Counted from the first letter of the stretch, positions 33,825 to 46,897 are shown. The stretch is DNA of 64,000 bases from Ceratobasidium sp. AG-K (GCA_037039685.1 JAWNGF010000002.1:496001-560000), one strand, 5' to 3'. Notes: generated by a model from the sequence alone, not told the origin. Made by a program: numbers and translations.

Positions 33825-36800
33825 TCAAGCCCTGTAACACTCGTACCATCGATCCCCCAGTAGCGTAGAGTCGTCAAAAGGGGCCGTACAATCAGCGATG
33901 ATCACGATCGGATTGGAGGAGGTGAGGAACCCAAACCTCGGACGCAGGTCGGGCGGAACCCAGAACAGCCGTTGCGATTGCGTGTTGGTAAGCCAGCCGT
34001 CGTGGTCGATGGAGCAACCAGGGGAGAATGGGTTTGCTTGAGCAACAGCCACTAGATCCCAAACTCGAATGAAGCGGTCATCTGAGCCAGAGACGATACG
34101 CGCACCGTCAGGGGAGAACGCAACAGACCACACGGAAGCGGTGTGGCCCTGGAGGGAACCGGCCACCATCGTGCCGCTCTCCACGTCCCACACTCGCACT
34201 GTCTGATCCTGAGAGCCGGAGACGACGCGCGTTCCATCGGGCGAGAATGCGACGGACCAGACACGTTGGGTACGACCTGTGAACGGACCATGCAGCACCG
34301 TACCATCACGCGCGTCGAACACCATGATGGTGGAGTCATCCGAACCAGACACGACTCGCGTCCCGTCGGGCGAAAACGCCACGCAGTTGACACCAGCGGT
34401 GTGAGCGTCAGACGTCCAGAGCGTGGTGCCGTCGCTGGCGTCCCACATTCGAGCCGTGTTGTCGTACGAGCCAGAGACGATGCGAGCGCCGTCGGGTGAG
34501 AATGCGATTGACATGACATAGTCGGCGTGGCCTTTGAATGGCTCGCCAACTGGTTCACCGGTGTGCGAGTTCCATAGTCGGATGGTGCGATCAGCGGAAC
34601 CGGATGCAATTTGGCTGCCATCAGGCGAAAACGCAACCGAACAGACAGCACTGGTGTGACCCTGGATCGGACCAACAAGTAAGGCGCCAGAGGACGCGTC
34701 CCATGTGCGCAGGGTGTGATCGCGAGAGCCAGACACGATGCGTGCTCCGTCGGGCGAGAATCCCACCGAGTTGACTTCGTCGGTGTGACCTCTGAATGGA
34801 CCAGCGACGAGTGCGCCGCTGTGCGTGTCCCAGACACAGATCGTCTTGTCGCTCGAGCCAGATGCAGCGCGTGCGCTGTTGGGTGACCAGGCAACAGACT
34901 TGATGCCGCCGGTGTGTCCCGACGACTCGGTCGCGCCTGTTGTGCCGTGGCGCGCGTCCCATACTCGGATCGTGCCGTCGTCGGACCCGGATAGGATGCG
35001 TGTGCCGTCTGTCGTGAAAAGTACCGATCTGATCGTCCCGCCGTGCCCCTCGAATGGTCCAGCCAGCAAGCTCCCGTTCGCAGCGTCCCATACGCGGATT
35101 GTCTTATCCCAAGAACCGGACACAATCCTAGTGTTGTTGGGCGAAAACGAAACCGACAGGACAGACTCGGTATGACCCTCAAACGGACCAACCAGCAGCG
35201 TGCCACTCGCCATGCCCCACACTCGAACCGTGCGATCATCCGAGCCAGACGCCAGTCGTCCACCATCTGATGAATATGCAAGAGCGCGCACCGGCTCGGT
35301 ATGCCCTCTCATTGGTTCCTGAGCTGCCACACCCGTCCGCCAGTTCCAGACTCGGATCGTACAGTCTTTCGAGCCAGAGGCTAGATGATCTCCGTCGGGT
35401 GAGAATACGACCGACCACACAATGTCCTCATGTCCTTTATAGGGATCACCTATCGCAGCCCCTGTGCGTGCGTCCCACATGCGGATGGTGTGGTCATCGG
35501 AGCCAGAAGCGAGGCGAGTGCCATCGGGCGAGAATGCAACAGAATTGACATCTGCAGTATGACCACGAAGGGGACTGGCAATCAAGTCGCCGCTGTACGA
35601 ATCCCAAATGCGAACAGTATGGTCAAAGGACCCAGAAGCGATGTGGGTGTTGTCTGGCGAGAATGCGACCGAGTAGACCCCTCTGTCATGGCCCTCCAGC
35701 GGTCCCAGGACACGAGCCCCGCTGGACGCATCCCATATGCTCACTTCGTTGCCGGCAGAGCCAGAGACGATTCGCTTGCCGTCGCTCGATCGCGCAATGC
35801 TATAAACGGGGCTCCCAACGACCCAGGTGGCAAGCGCAGACTTGCCCCTTGCCTCCATCGCTGCCCCTTCCACTCGTATCAGACCTTGCGTTCGCGGCCA
35901 GTACGTTTTCCACACCAGGCTCTGCTTCGACGTGAAGGGTAGGGTGGATATGTAGATGTGGGGAGTGCTCTGCGAGGTGGGATTGGCGGCAAAGGTGGTA
36001 ACAAAGTTGCGTGCGTCGTATGTAAAGTCTGAGAGGTCTGTGGCGTCTGTCTGGATTCGATGAGTACGGGCTGATCATGATGGCGTGGATGCTCACTCAC
36101 CGGTAGCCAGCCGAGTACTTGTCCAAGGATGCCCTCCCCTCGATCGACGCACCGTTTCAAGCTCAGCACTTCCAGCCAGAACAACAGGAGATGGTTCAGA
36201 AAGCCTTCAAGCAGTGAAAGCAAAGTATTCGATGGCGTCGCTATTGACAGGTGATCGCTCCAGTAGCGACACGCGTAGAAAAGCCCCGATGAAATAGTCT
36301 TGTTAACCCGGGACTGCAGCTCTGGGAGGTCTTCGTCAGGTTGATATGACGAGTCGAGCCCGCAAATGTTGAAGCGCAGCGACTGCCGCATAACATCGAA
36401 TGAGCGGCTCGCGAGGTATGAGCTATGGTTGACCGGGTTGCAGTAGAACTCCTTTGAACGCTCTTTGTTTCAGCAAGAAGTCCGGGAACGATGCGTGTAA
36501 TGTCGATACAGTCCCGGAAATCGATGATAGATATAGGACCGATCGTAATGGTTTCAAAGCCAGCTCGATCTTTTTCTTGTCCTTCACACCAAGTAGTTGA
36601 GCTAGGGCGGACGTGTCCAGTGTTTCGCGAGCGCATACAACCGTCCAAAGTACTCGTTGCTTCATTTCCGTCTCTTTCGCGCTCTTTCTCCCTTCTTCCA
36701 GCGCTTTAGTCAGTATCTTTGAGTACAATTCATCCAGGTCTTCGTAGCCTTCAACCTGGGTTCCTGGTTTAGAAGTGGCATCGAGGATAATGGACAATCG

Positions 36801-38446
36801 CTCGTCGTGATCGACAGAGTCGTCGTCGGGTGAGATGTATCGGACGACGGTGGCGGCAAAGATGAAGAGTCGGCCTGCCTGGGTTGTCAACAACTCGATG
36901 GCCTTACTAGATGGCTTCAGAGAGGCCAGAGCTTCAGTCAGATATGTTCGAATGTCTGCCTGGACAAGTGACTGCTCAATGTCGTGCAGGTGGACGATCG
37001 AACGTGAGAGGGGTTCTTGAAGAGTAATCTTGCTTGCGATCGCAGGTTCGGGACGACTGGTGACAAAGAACTTCAACGGCAGCTGGGCCACATGTCTGAA
37101 CAGCAGTTCCAGTGTTTGCTTTGTTCCGCCCACATCCGAACACTCGTCCAGAGCGTCAATCACCACGACTACATTATTCGGCATAGCCTTGCTCATTTTG
37201 GTCAGGGTCTTCAAGATAAGCACCTCGAACTGCGTACTAATGTCCCGGGTCGCTGCGTCTGGGTCCTTCTTCAGGATGTCGCACAGTGCTTTGCGGTATG
37301 GATCCGAGTATCGACCAAGCTGGTACGCGATCGTCGGCACTATCCTGTTCACGTCACGGCAGTTTGGTGAATTTCGAGAGCAAAAGAAACTGGCGCCGAG
37401 GAGCTGATCTCTTCGCAGAATCTCACACAAGGAATAGGCGATCGTGGTTTTTCCGGTACCGGCCATGCCGTTTAGCCAGTATACCTTTGCTCCGTTCTCG
37501 TCGTAAGTCCAGTCCCAAGCTTCGCCGAGCAGCTTCACCCTAGTGTTTTTTGTGCATCCTGCTCGCTTCGTGGCTGTGATAGGCAGTGCTGCGTTGTAGT
37601 ATGCCTCGTGCGCCGGTTGCAGGTCCTTGAGGCGAGTATCCTGTAGTCATCATCCATTCTCATTCCTGTATACCTTAGCCAACGTTCGAGTACATACCAT
37701 CTCTTCCTCTCGGACCTTGTCCCAGATGCTCAAAGAGACATCGATCTGTGCACGAGATAAAGCCCAAGCATCCGTACCAACTGTCAGTCACTCACCTGCA
37801 ACTGTTGGAAAAGCGCTCCTATCCTCCGGTAGCACCTTAGCACGGCTTCTGCATCGTCCAGTGCTGTAGCCAGTTGATGGATTCCTGACCGATTCTGACG
37901 CTCCCGGATGAAGGAGGTCTGTTCCTCAATATCTCTGCGCTCTCACTCAACGGAGCACCTAACAGATCACAACGGGCTTACGCACCTTGCAATGTTGGCG
38001 ACTGAATAAGGCACATCCCATGGGTTCTTTTCGACGACATGTGTCTGGAGTAGATTCGCCAGGCTAGTCAAGTCCGACACTATCTCTTCATACTCGTGGC
38101 AGGTGTCCTCTCTGATCTATCTCATTTTGTCTCAGCTAGTGAGTGCAATAGCAGAATGTCGCAATCGTACCTGCATATGAGTGAGACATTCTTCTAGTCC
38201 ACCAACCGCCAGTTGTACAGGTGGTATTCCACTCAGCCCGGTCTTCATTCTTTTGAGCACAGTTCTGAGTGTATTTAGTTTTCCTTGCAAAGGAGTACTT
38301 GTGCTCACCGACGTGACCGGATTGGGTGTTGAGCCACGTCCGATAGGCGAGTTGCGGCCGTGAGTTGGCGGATTTGATGGGTATGGGCTGGTGCGGTGCC
38401 TTGGACGAGGTGATTGTATGCGAAACGAGCCTGATCCGGATGCCAT
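33825..38446 (-). CDS. NACHT-WD40 (NWD) STAND protein, copy 1
   Basis: The ATG at 38446 leads a Ser/Pro-rich N-terminus and a helical block (GIPPVQLAVGGLEECL), then several short exons. The NACHT domain is at about 37480-36430: P-loop GMAGTGKTT, Walker B VVVVIDALDECSD and FVTSRPEP. A helical linker with RCVDRGEGILGQVLGW ends at an intron 36051-36100. The last exon encodes 14 WD40 repeats of ~43 residues, enough for two seven-bladed propellers, with the repeated pattern SVAFSPDG..ASGS.D.TIRVWD. STAND NWD proteins such as Podospora HET-E act in non-self recognition and cell death. One base appears extra near 36464-36470, ending the NACHT frame at 36423 while a one-base shift continues the family sequence. 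If real, the gene is split between NACHT and the WD40 half. Confidence 0.85.
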
Positions 38447-41300
38447 CGTGGTCCCAAACTCGATCGTAGGCGAGAGGTAGAATGCGAGAGTATTGTAATC
38501 ACAGGGATAGAAGAACTGGCTGACGCGTCGATATACTGATGGTCGCTCTGTGGTGGGCGCGAGGCAGATTTGTAAAGGGAAATTGAGCGCCCAGCGCTGC
38601 TGGGAAATCTCATTTCAAGCTTTTTCTTGTATCGCTTGCTCGCTGCTCATGAGCACATATTACTTGATGCAGGCTGGAGCGTCGCATTTAAGCGGTAGTC
38701 TACACTCGGATGCGAGATCGATATGGATTGCAAAATTGTATCTCTTATTTTTGTTAACAAATGGCACATCAACGAGTGTTGGCCCTTGAGAGCGAGTATG
38801 CGAAGTAACCAACGGGGGGAATGAAAACGTCACAAGCAAACCATGATATGAGGATGAAGGTGTGCAGTTGTTAAGGGGTAGATCTCACAATGAGAGAAAG
38901 AGGATGGGTGAACAACCAACAAAAGGCTTCACCGTTCCACGTTCCACATTACCACACTCGTAGTCTCCTACCTGGTGGCTAGACGTAAATCAAGCTACAG
39001 CAAGAGAGATGAGGTGTGGATCTCGAAGCCAAGATCAAACGGACGGACATGAAGAATATGCAATACCGTTCGCCTGCCCGTCCTGCATACCTATGAGATT
39101 CAAGATTGTGACCTGGACTCTTCAGCGTCATGCGACAGGGTTCGCAATATCTCGGCACCGATATCCTTGGAATGGCTCACCTTCAGAAAAAAGCAGCCTT
39201 TAGCTTTCTAGCATCCTGGGGCCATTTTAGAGATGATTAAAAAATCACTAGTTGTGCGAATTATCTGAGAATGTTGACACTGCAATCAGGGGTCTGTAGG
39301 GCTTGAATGGGATAGGCGCAATGCTAGGAACAAAATTCAAGAACTTACAATATCGGGAAATACACTCCGAAGGTCCGCTGAGTCGAGGCCACGAGTCGAG
39401 AAGGCACTGTGGGGAGTTAAGAATCAATTCAACCACTGAATAATCAGTCCCCTTTTGAATATGAGAAACCCGACTCTGCAAGGGTACGTGAGCTCCTCAG
39501 TCGAAGGTAGATTCCACGGGCACTGCAAAATGGAATTCAGGCGGTTATTCTCAAGTAGCATGACTACGATTCTTCGAAGCAGAGGAACCCGTCAACTTTG
39601 GATTGAGATTGAACGTCACCACACCAGGATGAGGTTCGCTGATGTAACCGAGGGTAACTGTACATCCTGAACTGCACAAAAGCCAAGAGATACGGGCCTG
39701 GTCACAGTATCAGCTTGAACGTGTGGGCGCAACCAGAACGAGACTCACACTTCATGTAAAAGAATTGAGCCATCAAGCTTGTCACCGCTTCTCCGCTAGC
39801 TGATCAAGTCGAGGTTCCCGGTTGTTGTTGGATCGGAGCAGGTGGCGTGTGCTCGCACCATCGAAGGCCGCCTGCAAGCTAGAGGGGGGGTTCTGCTCAA
39901 ACTATCAACTAGCCGTTGACTGGAGAAACTGCACAATCGCATTTCGTCCTTTGAGCCCCATCCAACCACATACGCGACTTGAGTCCGATTCCCGTCTGGG
40001 GCCACAGTACCAAGGAGCGACGACGTCGGGCTCGTGAAAGGCACCCCCATTCGAATGCATTGTCAAATCTTGTAAAATTTCCAGGCTGCCGTTGGTACTT
40101 GACCATGGTTGTGGTTCCGTTGAAGGCTTGGGCGACAGAACCAACGCCTGGAGACCGGAGGTGGCACTAATCGGCTGTGAGGCGAGGACAAAGAGAACGA
40201 AGCATTGATGTCGGTTGGGAGGCGGTTTGGTATCACAGGGTGCCTAGAGGAGTTCCGCTCGTCACTCAGCCACGGGGTGAAGTGACTCCCCTCGATCGCT
40301 CGAGCTTGTCAGCAAGGTGATAGATCCGGCATCCTCAACACGGCTGAACACGTAGACCTTCAGCTGGAGCCAGCGAGTAAAGGGATCAGAGTACGTACTG
40401 GTGTCGATGATCTCTGTGCGACTCTGCCCGACCAGCCCCAGCGAGGAGCCAAGGCGCCGGGCAACTGCTCGAATGATTCCAGCCCGCCTTCCGTTGCCAC
40501 CTGACGCCCGTACCAACGCTCTGTCTGCTGAGAGAGTGGCTCCAACTGCGCCGCCAATGTGTCTCAACGGGATGAAATGACATTAGCAGAGAGATGAAGC
40601 CCGAGGTGGTCGTCAATCGATGTTCATTTTGATGACGTTGCGGTCCCCCACAAGGGTCCAACTCAAATTCCACATCAAGGCAGTTTCCGGTCACCCGCAT
40701 TGTCCCCGCCTCCTTACCCGAGACACCCTTCAGTCCGTCTGTCCCTACTTGTGCATGCCTCGAGATGACACTGATATTCATCGACAATGCCGCTTGACTA
40801 TTCTCTGCACTCGGCTGGTGGCTTCAAGGATAACGTCTCGGGAAATCCCATTTGGCTTGGACGCCTCTCCTCTCCGTGCACCGCTGCGTTCTGTCTTCAG
40901 CTCTCTTGCTCTCGACCGAACCACAGGCCGAATACTTCGCCAAAAATACAATCTCTGACAATCCTTAAATACCCGCTCGAATCCCGTTGCAATTCCACAA
41001 ACATGACTCACCAGCGGCGTGTGGTCATACAGTTTAGATTTCATAAAACACTATGGCTGGGCGTCGCTCTTGGGGCAGTATCTCACCCCGGAGAGGTAGT
41101 GGATCCCTGGTGAAATCAAGTGAATGGTATGTACTAGTCTAGTCATCCTACATGTTGGCGATCTGACACTCGGGCAGTGAGAGAGTGTCTTGCAAGGCAA
41201 CGTATCTCAGACTGTGCCCGCCCTCTTAATGTGTAAGACAAGTGAATCACTCGAATGATGGGCATTCAGCCTACATGATACCAAAATGGTGCTGAGGAGT
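38447..41300. other. region between NWD copies with a possible minus-strand gene
   Basis: From 38447 to 39700 I see nothing supported. Between about 41044 and 39800 on the minus strand, three overlapping open frames read protein-like: 41044-40778 with QRLYFWRSIRPVVRSRA, 40787-40386 with VTGNCLDVEFELDPCGG, and 40567-40262 with FTRWLQLKVYVFSRVED. They could be exons of one lineage-specific gene, but I could not fix splice sites or recognise a domain. Confidence 0.3.
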
Positions 41301-41651
41301 CTCGAGGGAACGTGAGTGGCTTGTGTATCGGTTGTACCGGCTTGGCCTAACACAGCCTGGGTTCAGCGCGCCGTCCAAACCCGACTCGGAGATCCAATCG
41401 GAAATCCGTGCAAGCCTAAAACAGATACCCGCGCTGTCACGTTCCTCCCCGACCACTACGACCCCACGACGTTCAAGCTCCTTGCCTACACCCGAGACAA
41501 CGGCGAAGTACCTGTCAGCGAGTGGGTTGGCTCGGATGCACATCTCTTGCCAGCGGCCGAGGCTCAGCAAGTGAAGCTGAGGAGCTTCAGCACGGACCTG
41601 CACAAGATCGAGGCGATGGATGCGTACCGATACACTGGGGAGAATGCATGA
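41301..41651 (+). pseudogene. truncated, frameshifted MAD2 3' copy
   Basis: This stretch matches the end of MAD2 exon 2 (CTCGAGGGAACGTGAGT), its second intron and exon 3 through the stop, at roughly 90 percent or more by eye. The upstream two-thirds of the gene is absent. Relative to MAD2 one base is missing just after AAACAGATACCC (about 41430), so the exon is out of frame with its start, while the downstream frame from TFLPDHYDP on is intact to ENA-stop. There is no start or promoter, so it is a dead fragment. It lies next to NWD copy 2 just as MAD2 lies next to NWD copy 1, marking a segmental duplication. The sequence after the stop does not match between the two loci. Confidence 0.88.
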
Positions 41652-42336
41652 GGGGTGAGACGAGGTGGGGTGGGGTGTCGAAGGACCAGAAGTATTTGAA
41701 TGCTCACTCTTGACGTTTCCCGGTATATTTTGCTTTTCGACTCCTTGCTTGTGTGGGATGTAAGAATAGATTCAGTTAATGATTACCTAGTTCTCTGGCA
41801 CATATCCACCTAGTCGTGACTATGGATGGGGCGTCGAGTTAGAGACCCAACACGCACTCGATAGGCATACCCCAAACGAGGCCAATATCATGAGCAAACA
41901 CACCACAGAAACAGCTACCTGTCTTGGTTGGAAAGCGCGGAGCTGGAACGTCGTCGATTACATCGAGATCCCGACCGCAGAGGATAAGTGAGCTGAGCGT
42001 GGGCAGCTATGACGGCCCCGATTTTGTTTGGTTATCTTATAAGATGTTAGTTCGTCTCACCTTGCTAACCTAGAAGTGCAATCAGCCAAGGGCGAAATCA
42101 TTTCTACGCCTAAAGCAATTCTAATGTTCATTCATTGAGCACATAGAAAATACGAGATCTCATATTACAACGAACCACCAGGGACTAGCAGATACATGTA
42201 TACACCTAACAATGGTAATGGGAATCTACCACCACAGGCAAGCCCAGTAAGAACGACAGCGAGCAGCCTGCAAGCACCAATCCGATATGTAAGAGGAAAT
42301 GGAAAGCAACAAAGCAAAGTGCGTACACGTTGGAGA
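41652..42336. other. intergenic, nothing recognised
   Basis: This flank lies between the MAD2 fragment and the stop of NWD copy 2. It is AT-rich and has no supported gene. Confidence 0.4.
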
Positions 42337-45300
42337 TTAGGAAGCAGGTGGCGGAGACAAGTGGAAGCATTGGTGCCATTGGTCTCCCAGTACGAGCTCA
42401 GAGTGACGGGTAACACATTTGCCACCGATCACCATGGGGCTGGAAACGGTGGGGAGGCCGAACGCGCGTCGCAGATCGGATGGCACCCATATCAACAGCT
42501 GCGACTCTGAGTTGGACAGCCATCCGTCATCGCGGATAGACAAACCATGAAGGGGTAAGGAGTCTGGTCTGGTGGCGGCTGCGATGTCCCAAAGCCGAAT
42601 GGTGCCGTCATCTGAGCCAGAGACGATACGCGCACCGTCAGGGGAGAAAGCGACAGACCTCACGGAAGCGGTGTGGCCCTGGAGGGAACCGGCCACCATC
42701 GTGCCGCTCTCCACGTCCCACACTCGCACTGTCTGATCCTGAGAGCCGGAGACGACGCGCGTTCCATCGGGCGAGAATGCGACGGACCAGACTATGCCGG
42801 TATGACCTGTGAACGGACCATGCAGGACCGCACCGTCACCCGCGTCCAACACCAGGATGGTCTTGTCATCCGAACCAGACACGACTCGCGTCCCGTCGGG
42901 TGAAAACGCCACGCAGTTGACATCACCGGTGTGAGCGTCAGACGTCCAGAGCGTGGTGCCGTCGCCGGCGTCCCACATTCGAGCCGTGTTGTCGTACGAG
43001 CCAGAGACGATGCGAGCGCCATCGGGTGAGAATGTGATCGACGCGACTGCCTTGGTGTGGCCCTCGAATGGCTTGGCGACTGATGCACCGGTGTGCGAGT
43101 TCCATAGTCGGATAGTCCGATCAGAGGAACCGGATGCAATTTGGCTGCCATCGGGCGAGAACGCAACCGAACGGACATAACTGGTGTGACCCTCGATCGG
43201 ACCGACAAGTAAAGCGCCGGTGAACGCGTCCCATGTGTGCAAGGTGTGATCGTCCGAGCCAGACACGATGCGTGCTCCGTCGGGCGAGAATGCCACCGAG
43301 TTGAGTTCGTCGGTGTGACCTCTGAATGGACCAGCGACGAGTGCGCCGCTGTGTGTGTCCCAGACACAGATCGTCTTGTCGTCCGAGCCAGATGCAGCGC
43401 GTCTGCCGTCATGTGACCAGGCAACAGAGGGGATGCCGCCGGTGTGTCCCGACGACTCGGTAGCGCCTGTTGTGCCGTGGCGCGCGTCCCATACTCGGAT
43501 CGTGCCGTCGTCGGACCCGGATAAGATGCGTGTGCCGTCAGTCGTGAAGAGTACCGATCTGATCCCCCCGCCGTGCCCCTCGAATGGTCCAGCCAGCAAG
43601 CTCCCGTTCGCAGCGTCCCATACGCGGATTGTCTTATCCCAAGAACCGGACACAATCCGAGAGTTGTTGGGCGAAAACGAAACCGACGCGACAGCCAGGG
43701 TATGACCCTCGAACGGACCGCCCAGCGGCCTGCCACTCGCCATGTCCCACACTCGAACCGTGTGATCTTGCGAGCCAGACACCAGTCGTCCACCATCGGA
43801 AGAATATGCAAGAGCGCGCACCGACCTGGTATGCCCTCTCATTGGTTCCTGAGCTGCCACACCCGTCCGCCAGTGCCAGACTCGGATGGTACAGTCTGAC
43901 GAGCCAGAGGCTAGATGATCTCCGTCGGGTGAGAATACGACCGACCACACAATGCCCTCATGTCCTTTATAGGGATGACCTATCGCAGCCCCCGTGCGTG
44001 CGTCCCACATGCGGATGGTATGGTCATCGGAGCCAGAAGCGAGGCGAGTGCCATCGGGCGAGAATGAAACAGAGTTGACATCTGCAGTATGACCACGAAG
44101 GGGCCCGGCAATCAAGTCGCCGCTGTACGAATCCCAAATGCGAATAGTATGGTCAATCGAGCCAGAAGCGATGTGGGTGTTGTCTGGCGAGAATGCGACC
44201 GAGTAGACCCCTCTGTCATGGCCCTCCAGTGGTCCCAGGATACGAGCCCCGCTGGACGCATCCCATATGCTCACTTCGTTGCCGGCAGAGCCAGAGACGA
44301 TTCGCTTGCCGTCGCTCGATTGCGCAATGCTATAAACGCCACTCCCAACGACCCAGGTGGCAAGCGCAGACTTGCCCCTTGCCTCCATCGCTTCACCTTC
44401 CACTCGTATCAGACCTTGCGTTCGCGGCCAGTACGTTTTCCACACCAGGCTCTGCTTCGACGTGAAGGGTAGGGTGGATATGTAGATATGAGGAGTGCTC
44501 TGCGAGGTGGGATTGCCGGCAAAGGTGGTAACAAAGTTGCGTGCGTCGTATGTAGAGTCTGAGAGGTCTGTGGCGTCTGTCTGGATTCGATGAGTACAGG
44601 CTCATCATCATGGCGTGGATGCTCACTCACCGGTATCCAGCCGAGTACTTGTCCAAGGATCCCCTCTCCTCGATCGACGCACCGTTTCAAGCTCAGCACC
44701 TCCATCCAGAACAAGAGGTGATCGTTTAGGAAGTCTTCAAGCAGTGAAAGCAAAGCCTTTGATGTCGCCGCTGTTGACAGGTGATCGCCCCAGTAGCGAC
44801 ATGCGTAGAAAAGTCCTGGTAAGATAGCCTTGTCGACTCGCGACTGCAGCTCTGGGATGTCTTTGTCGGGCTGGTACGAGGACTCGAGTCCGCAAATATT
44901 GAAGCGCAGCGACCGCCGCATAACTTCGAACGAGCGGGTCGTGAGGTAGGCGTTATGTTCTACCGGGCTACAATGAAACCGTTTTGAGCGCTTGTCGTTT
45001 AGCAGGAAGTCGGGGAACGAGGCATGTAAGGTCGATACCGCCTTAGTCATTTGCGATAGATGCAGTACCGACTGCAATGGCTTCATCGCCAGTTCGACCC
45101 TTTTCTTGTCCTGTACTCCAAGTAGTTGCGCCAGCGTGGGTGTGTCCAGTGTTTCGCGAGCGCACACAACCGTCCAGAGGACCTGCTTCTTCATTTCCGT
45201 CTCACTCCGATTTGTTTTACCCCCCTCTAGTGCCTTAGCCAATATCGTAGAGTACAATTCATCCAGGTCTTCGTAGCCTTCGATCTGGGCCCCTGGTGTA

Positions 45301-46897
45301 GAAGCCACATTCAGCATGACGGACAATCTTCCGTTGTGATCAACAGCATCATCATCGGGTGAGATGTATCGAACAACCGTTGCGGCAAAAATGAATAGTC
45401 GGCCCGCTCGTGATGTTAGCGCCTGGATCTGCTCCGCCGACGGCTGCAATGTGGCCAGGGCATCACCCAAATATACTCGAATGTCTGCCTGTACAAAAGA
45501 TTCCTCGATGTCGTGCAGGTGTATGGTCGAGTGACTACCCTGCTTCTGAACGGCTATGGTACCCGCAATAGCTGGTTCTGGGCGACTGGTAACAAAGAAC
45601 CTGACTGGTAGGCTGGTCGCATGTCGGAACAGCAGGCTCAGCACCTGCTTCGTCCCGCTCGTATCGGCACACTCGTCCAACGCATCGATCACGACTACAA
45701 GATCTTCTGGTATCGCCGCCCTGACCGATGCCATGGGTTGCACGATCAGGTGTTCAAACTGCGTTCCGATATCCTTCTTCGCAACGTCTGAGTTACTGTC
45801 CAGCACCTCACAGAGCGCTTTCCGGTATGGACTGGAGTATTGACCAAGCTGGTACGCGATCGTTGGCACGATCTTGTTCACATCTCGGCAGGCCGGCGAA
45901 TAACGCGAACAGAAGAAGCTCGCCGCGAGCTGCTTGTCGGCTTCTAGCAGCTTGCACAGGCTATATGCGATTGTGGTTTTGCCAGTGCCAGCCATGCCGT
46001 TCATCCAGTATATCTTCGGGGTGTCGCCAGGACGAGTCCAGTCCTTTGCATCCTCAAGTATCTTGGTGCGGGTTCCCGGCGTACATCCCTGTCGCTTGTT
46101 TACGGCAGCAGTCAGGCCCGAGTTGTAGTAGGCATCGTCTGCTGCGGCCAAGTCCTTCATACGAGTGTCCTGAGTAACTGCTGAGTCACGAGCCGTTACG
46201 TTACGAAGGATGGAACGTACCACATATTGCTTGTGTACGACATCCCAAATGCTGAGCGAAATATCCATCTGGGATTACGTCAGATTTCTCCTTCAGGTCA
46301 GTGCCGCACTATGGTTACCTGCAGTTGCTTAAATAACGTGCTGAGTTGACGATAGCACTTGAGCACATCTTCATAGTCATCCTCGGCTGCTGCAAACTGC
46401 CTCGTTCTCGAGCGATTTCTCTGTCCTTGGATATGTTGAATTTGTTCTTCGATGCATCTGTGGTTACTTTCAATTTGGTGGTCATCAACAATCGCTAGCG
46501 AGATATACCTTGCCACGTTGTTGATCGAGTATGGCATATAGGTTGGCTTCGACTCTGATATATGCGCCTGAAGCTGTGTAGCCAGGTTGGCAATATCCAG
46601 TAAGACATCCTCGTACGCTTGACGGTTCTGGTCGACTATCTATGGGGTCGGAATTGTGAGCATAGCTCCGTATGATGCGGATCCTATAGTACCGACTTTC
46701 AAGTTTGTCACGCAATCTAGTAACCCCCCTATAGCGAGTTTGAGGGGAGGGAACACGTCTAGGCTTGTTCGTAGACCTTTGAGTGCCGTTTCGAGGGCCC
46801 CGGCCGCAGCAGAACCCGATGCCGAGTGCTGGCGAGTACGCGGAAGGCACCTTTGGAATACGTCGGGCAGCCATGAGGCTTTGGATTTGGGTGCCAT
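42337..46897 (-). CDS. NACHT-WD40 (NWD) STAND protein, copy 2 (intact)
   Basis: The ATG at 46897 starts MAPKSKASWLPDVFQ. A helical N-terminal block follows (SLDVFPPLKLAIGGLLDCV, then NRQAYEDVLLDIANLATQLQ and FAAAEDDYEDVLKCYRQL), spread over short exons. I read it as a four-helix HeLo/MLKL-like signalling domain (inference). The NACHT exon carries MDISLSIWDVV, P-loop GMAGTGKTT, VVVIDALDECAD and FVTSRPEP, then the same linker as copy 1. Intron 44581-44630 joins it to the exon with ATDLSDSTYDARNF and 14 WD40 repeats, ending HLSPPPAS. No frame break was seen, giving about 1,400 aa. WD40 repeats are far more similar to copy 1 than are the NACHT and N-terminal parts. The 5' half is duplicated in inverted orientation at 62.7-64 kb. 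Confidence 0.9.

Noticed and set aside
33860..35880. Regular ~129-base tandem repeats, superficially array-like
   Set aside because: They are the codons of WD40 repeats, not CRISPR or satellite DNA; the period is 43 codons and the frame is kept.
34143..35942. Several long plus-strand open frames opposite the WD40 exon (same at 42673-44472)
   Set aside because: They are antisense shadows of the GC-rich repeated WD40 coding sequence, with the same periodicity and no motif of their own.
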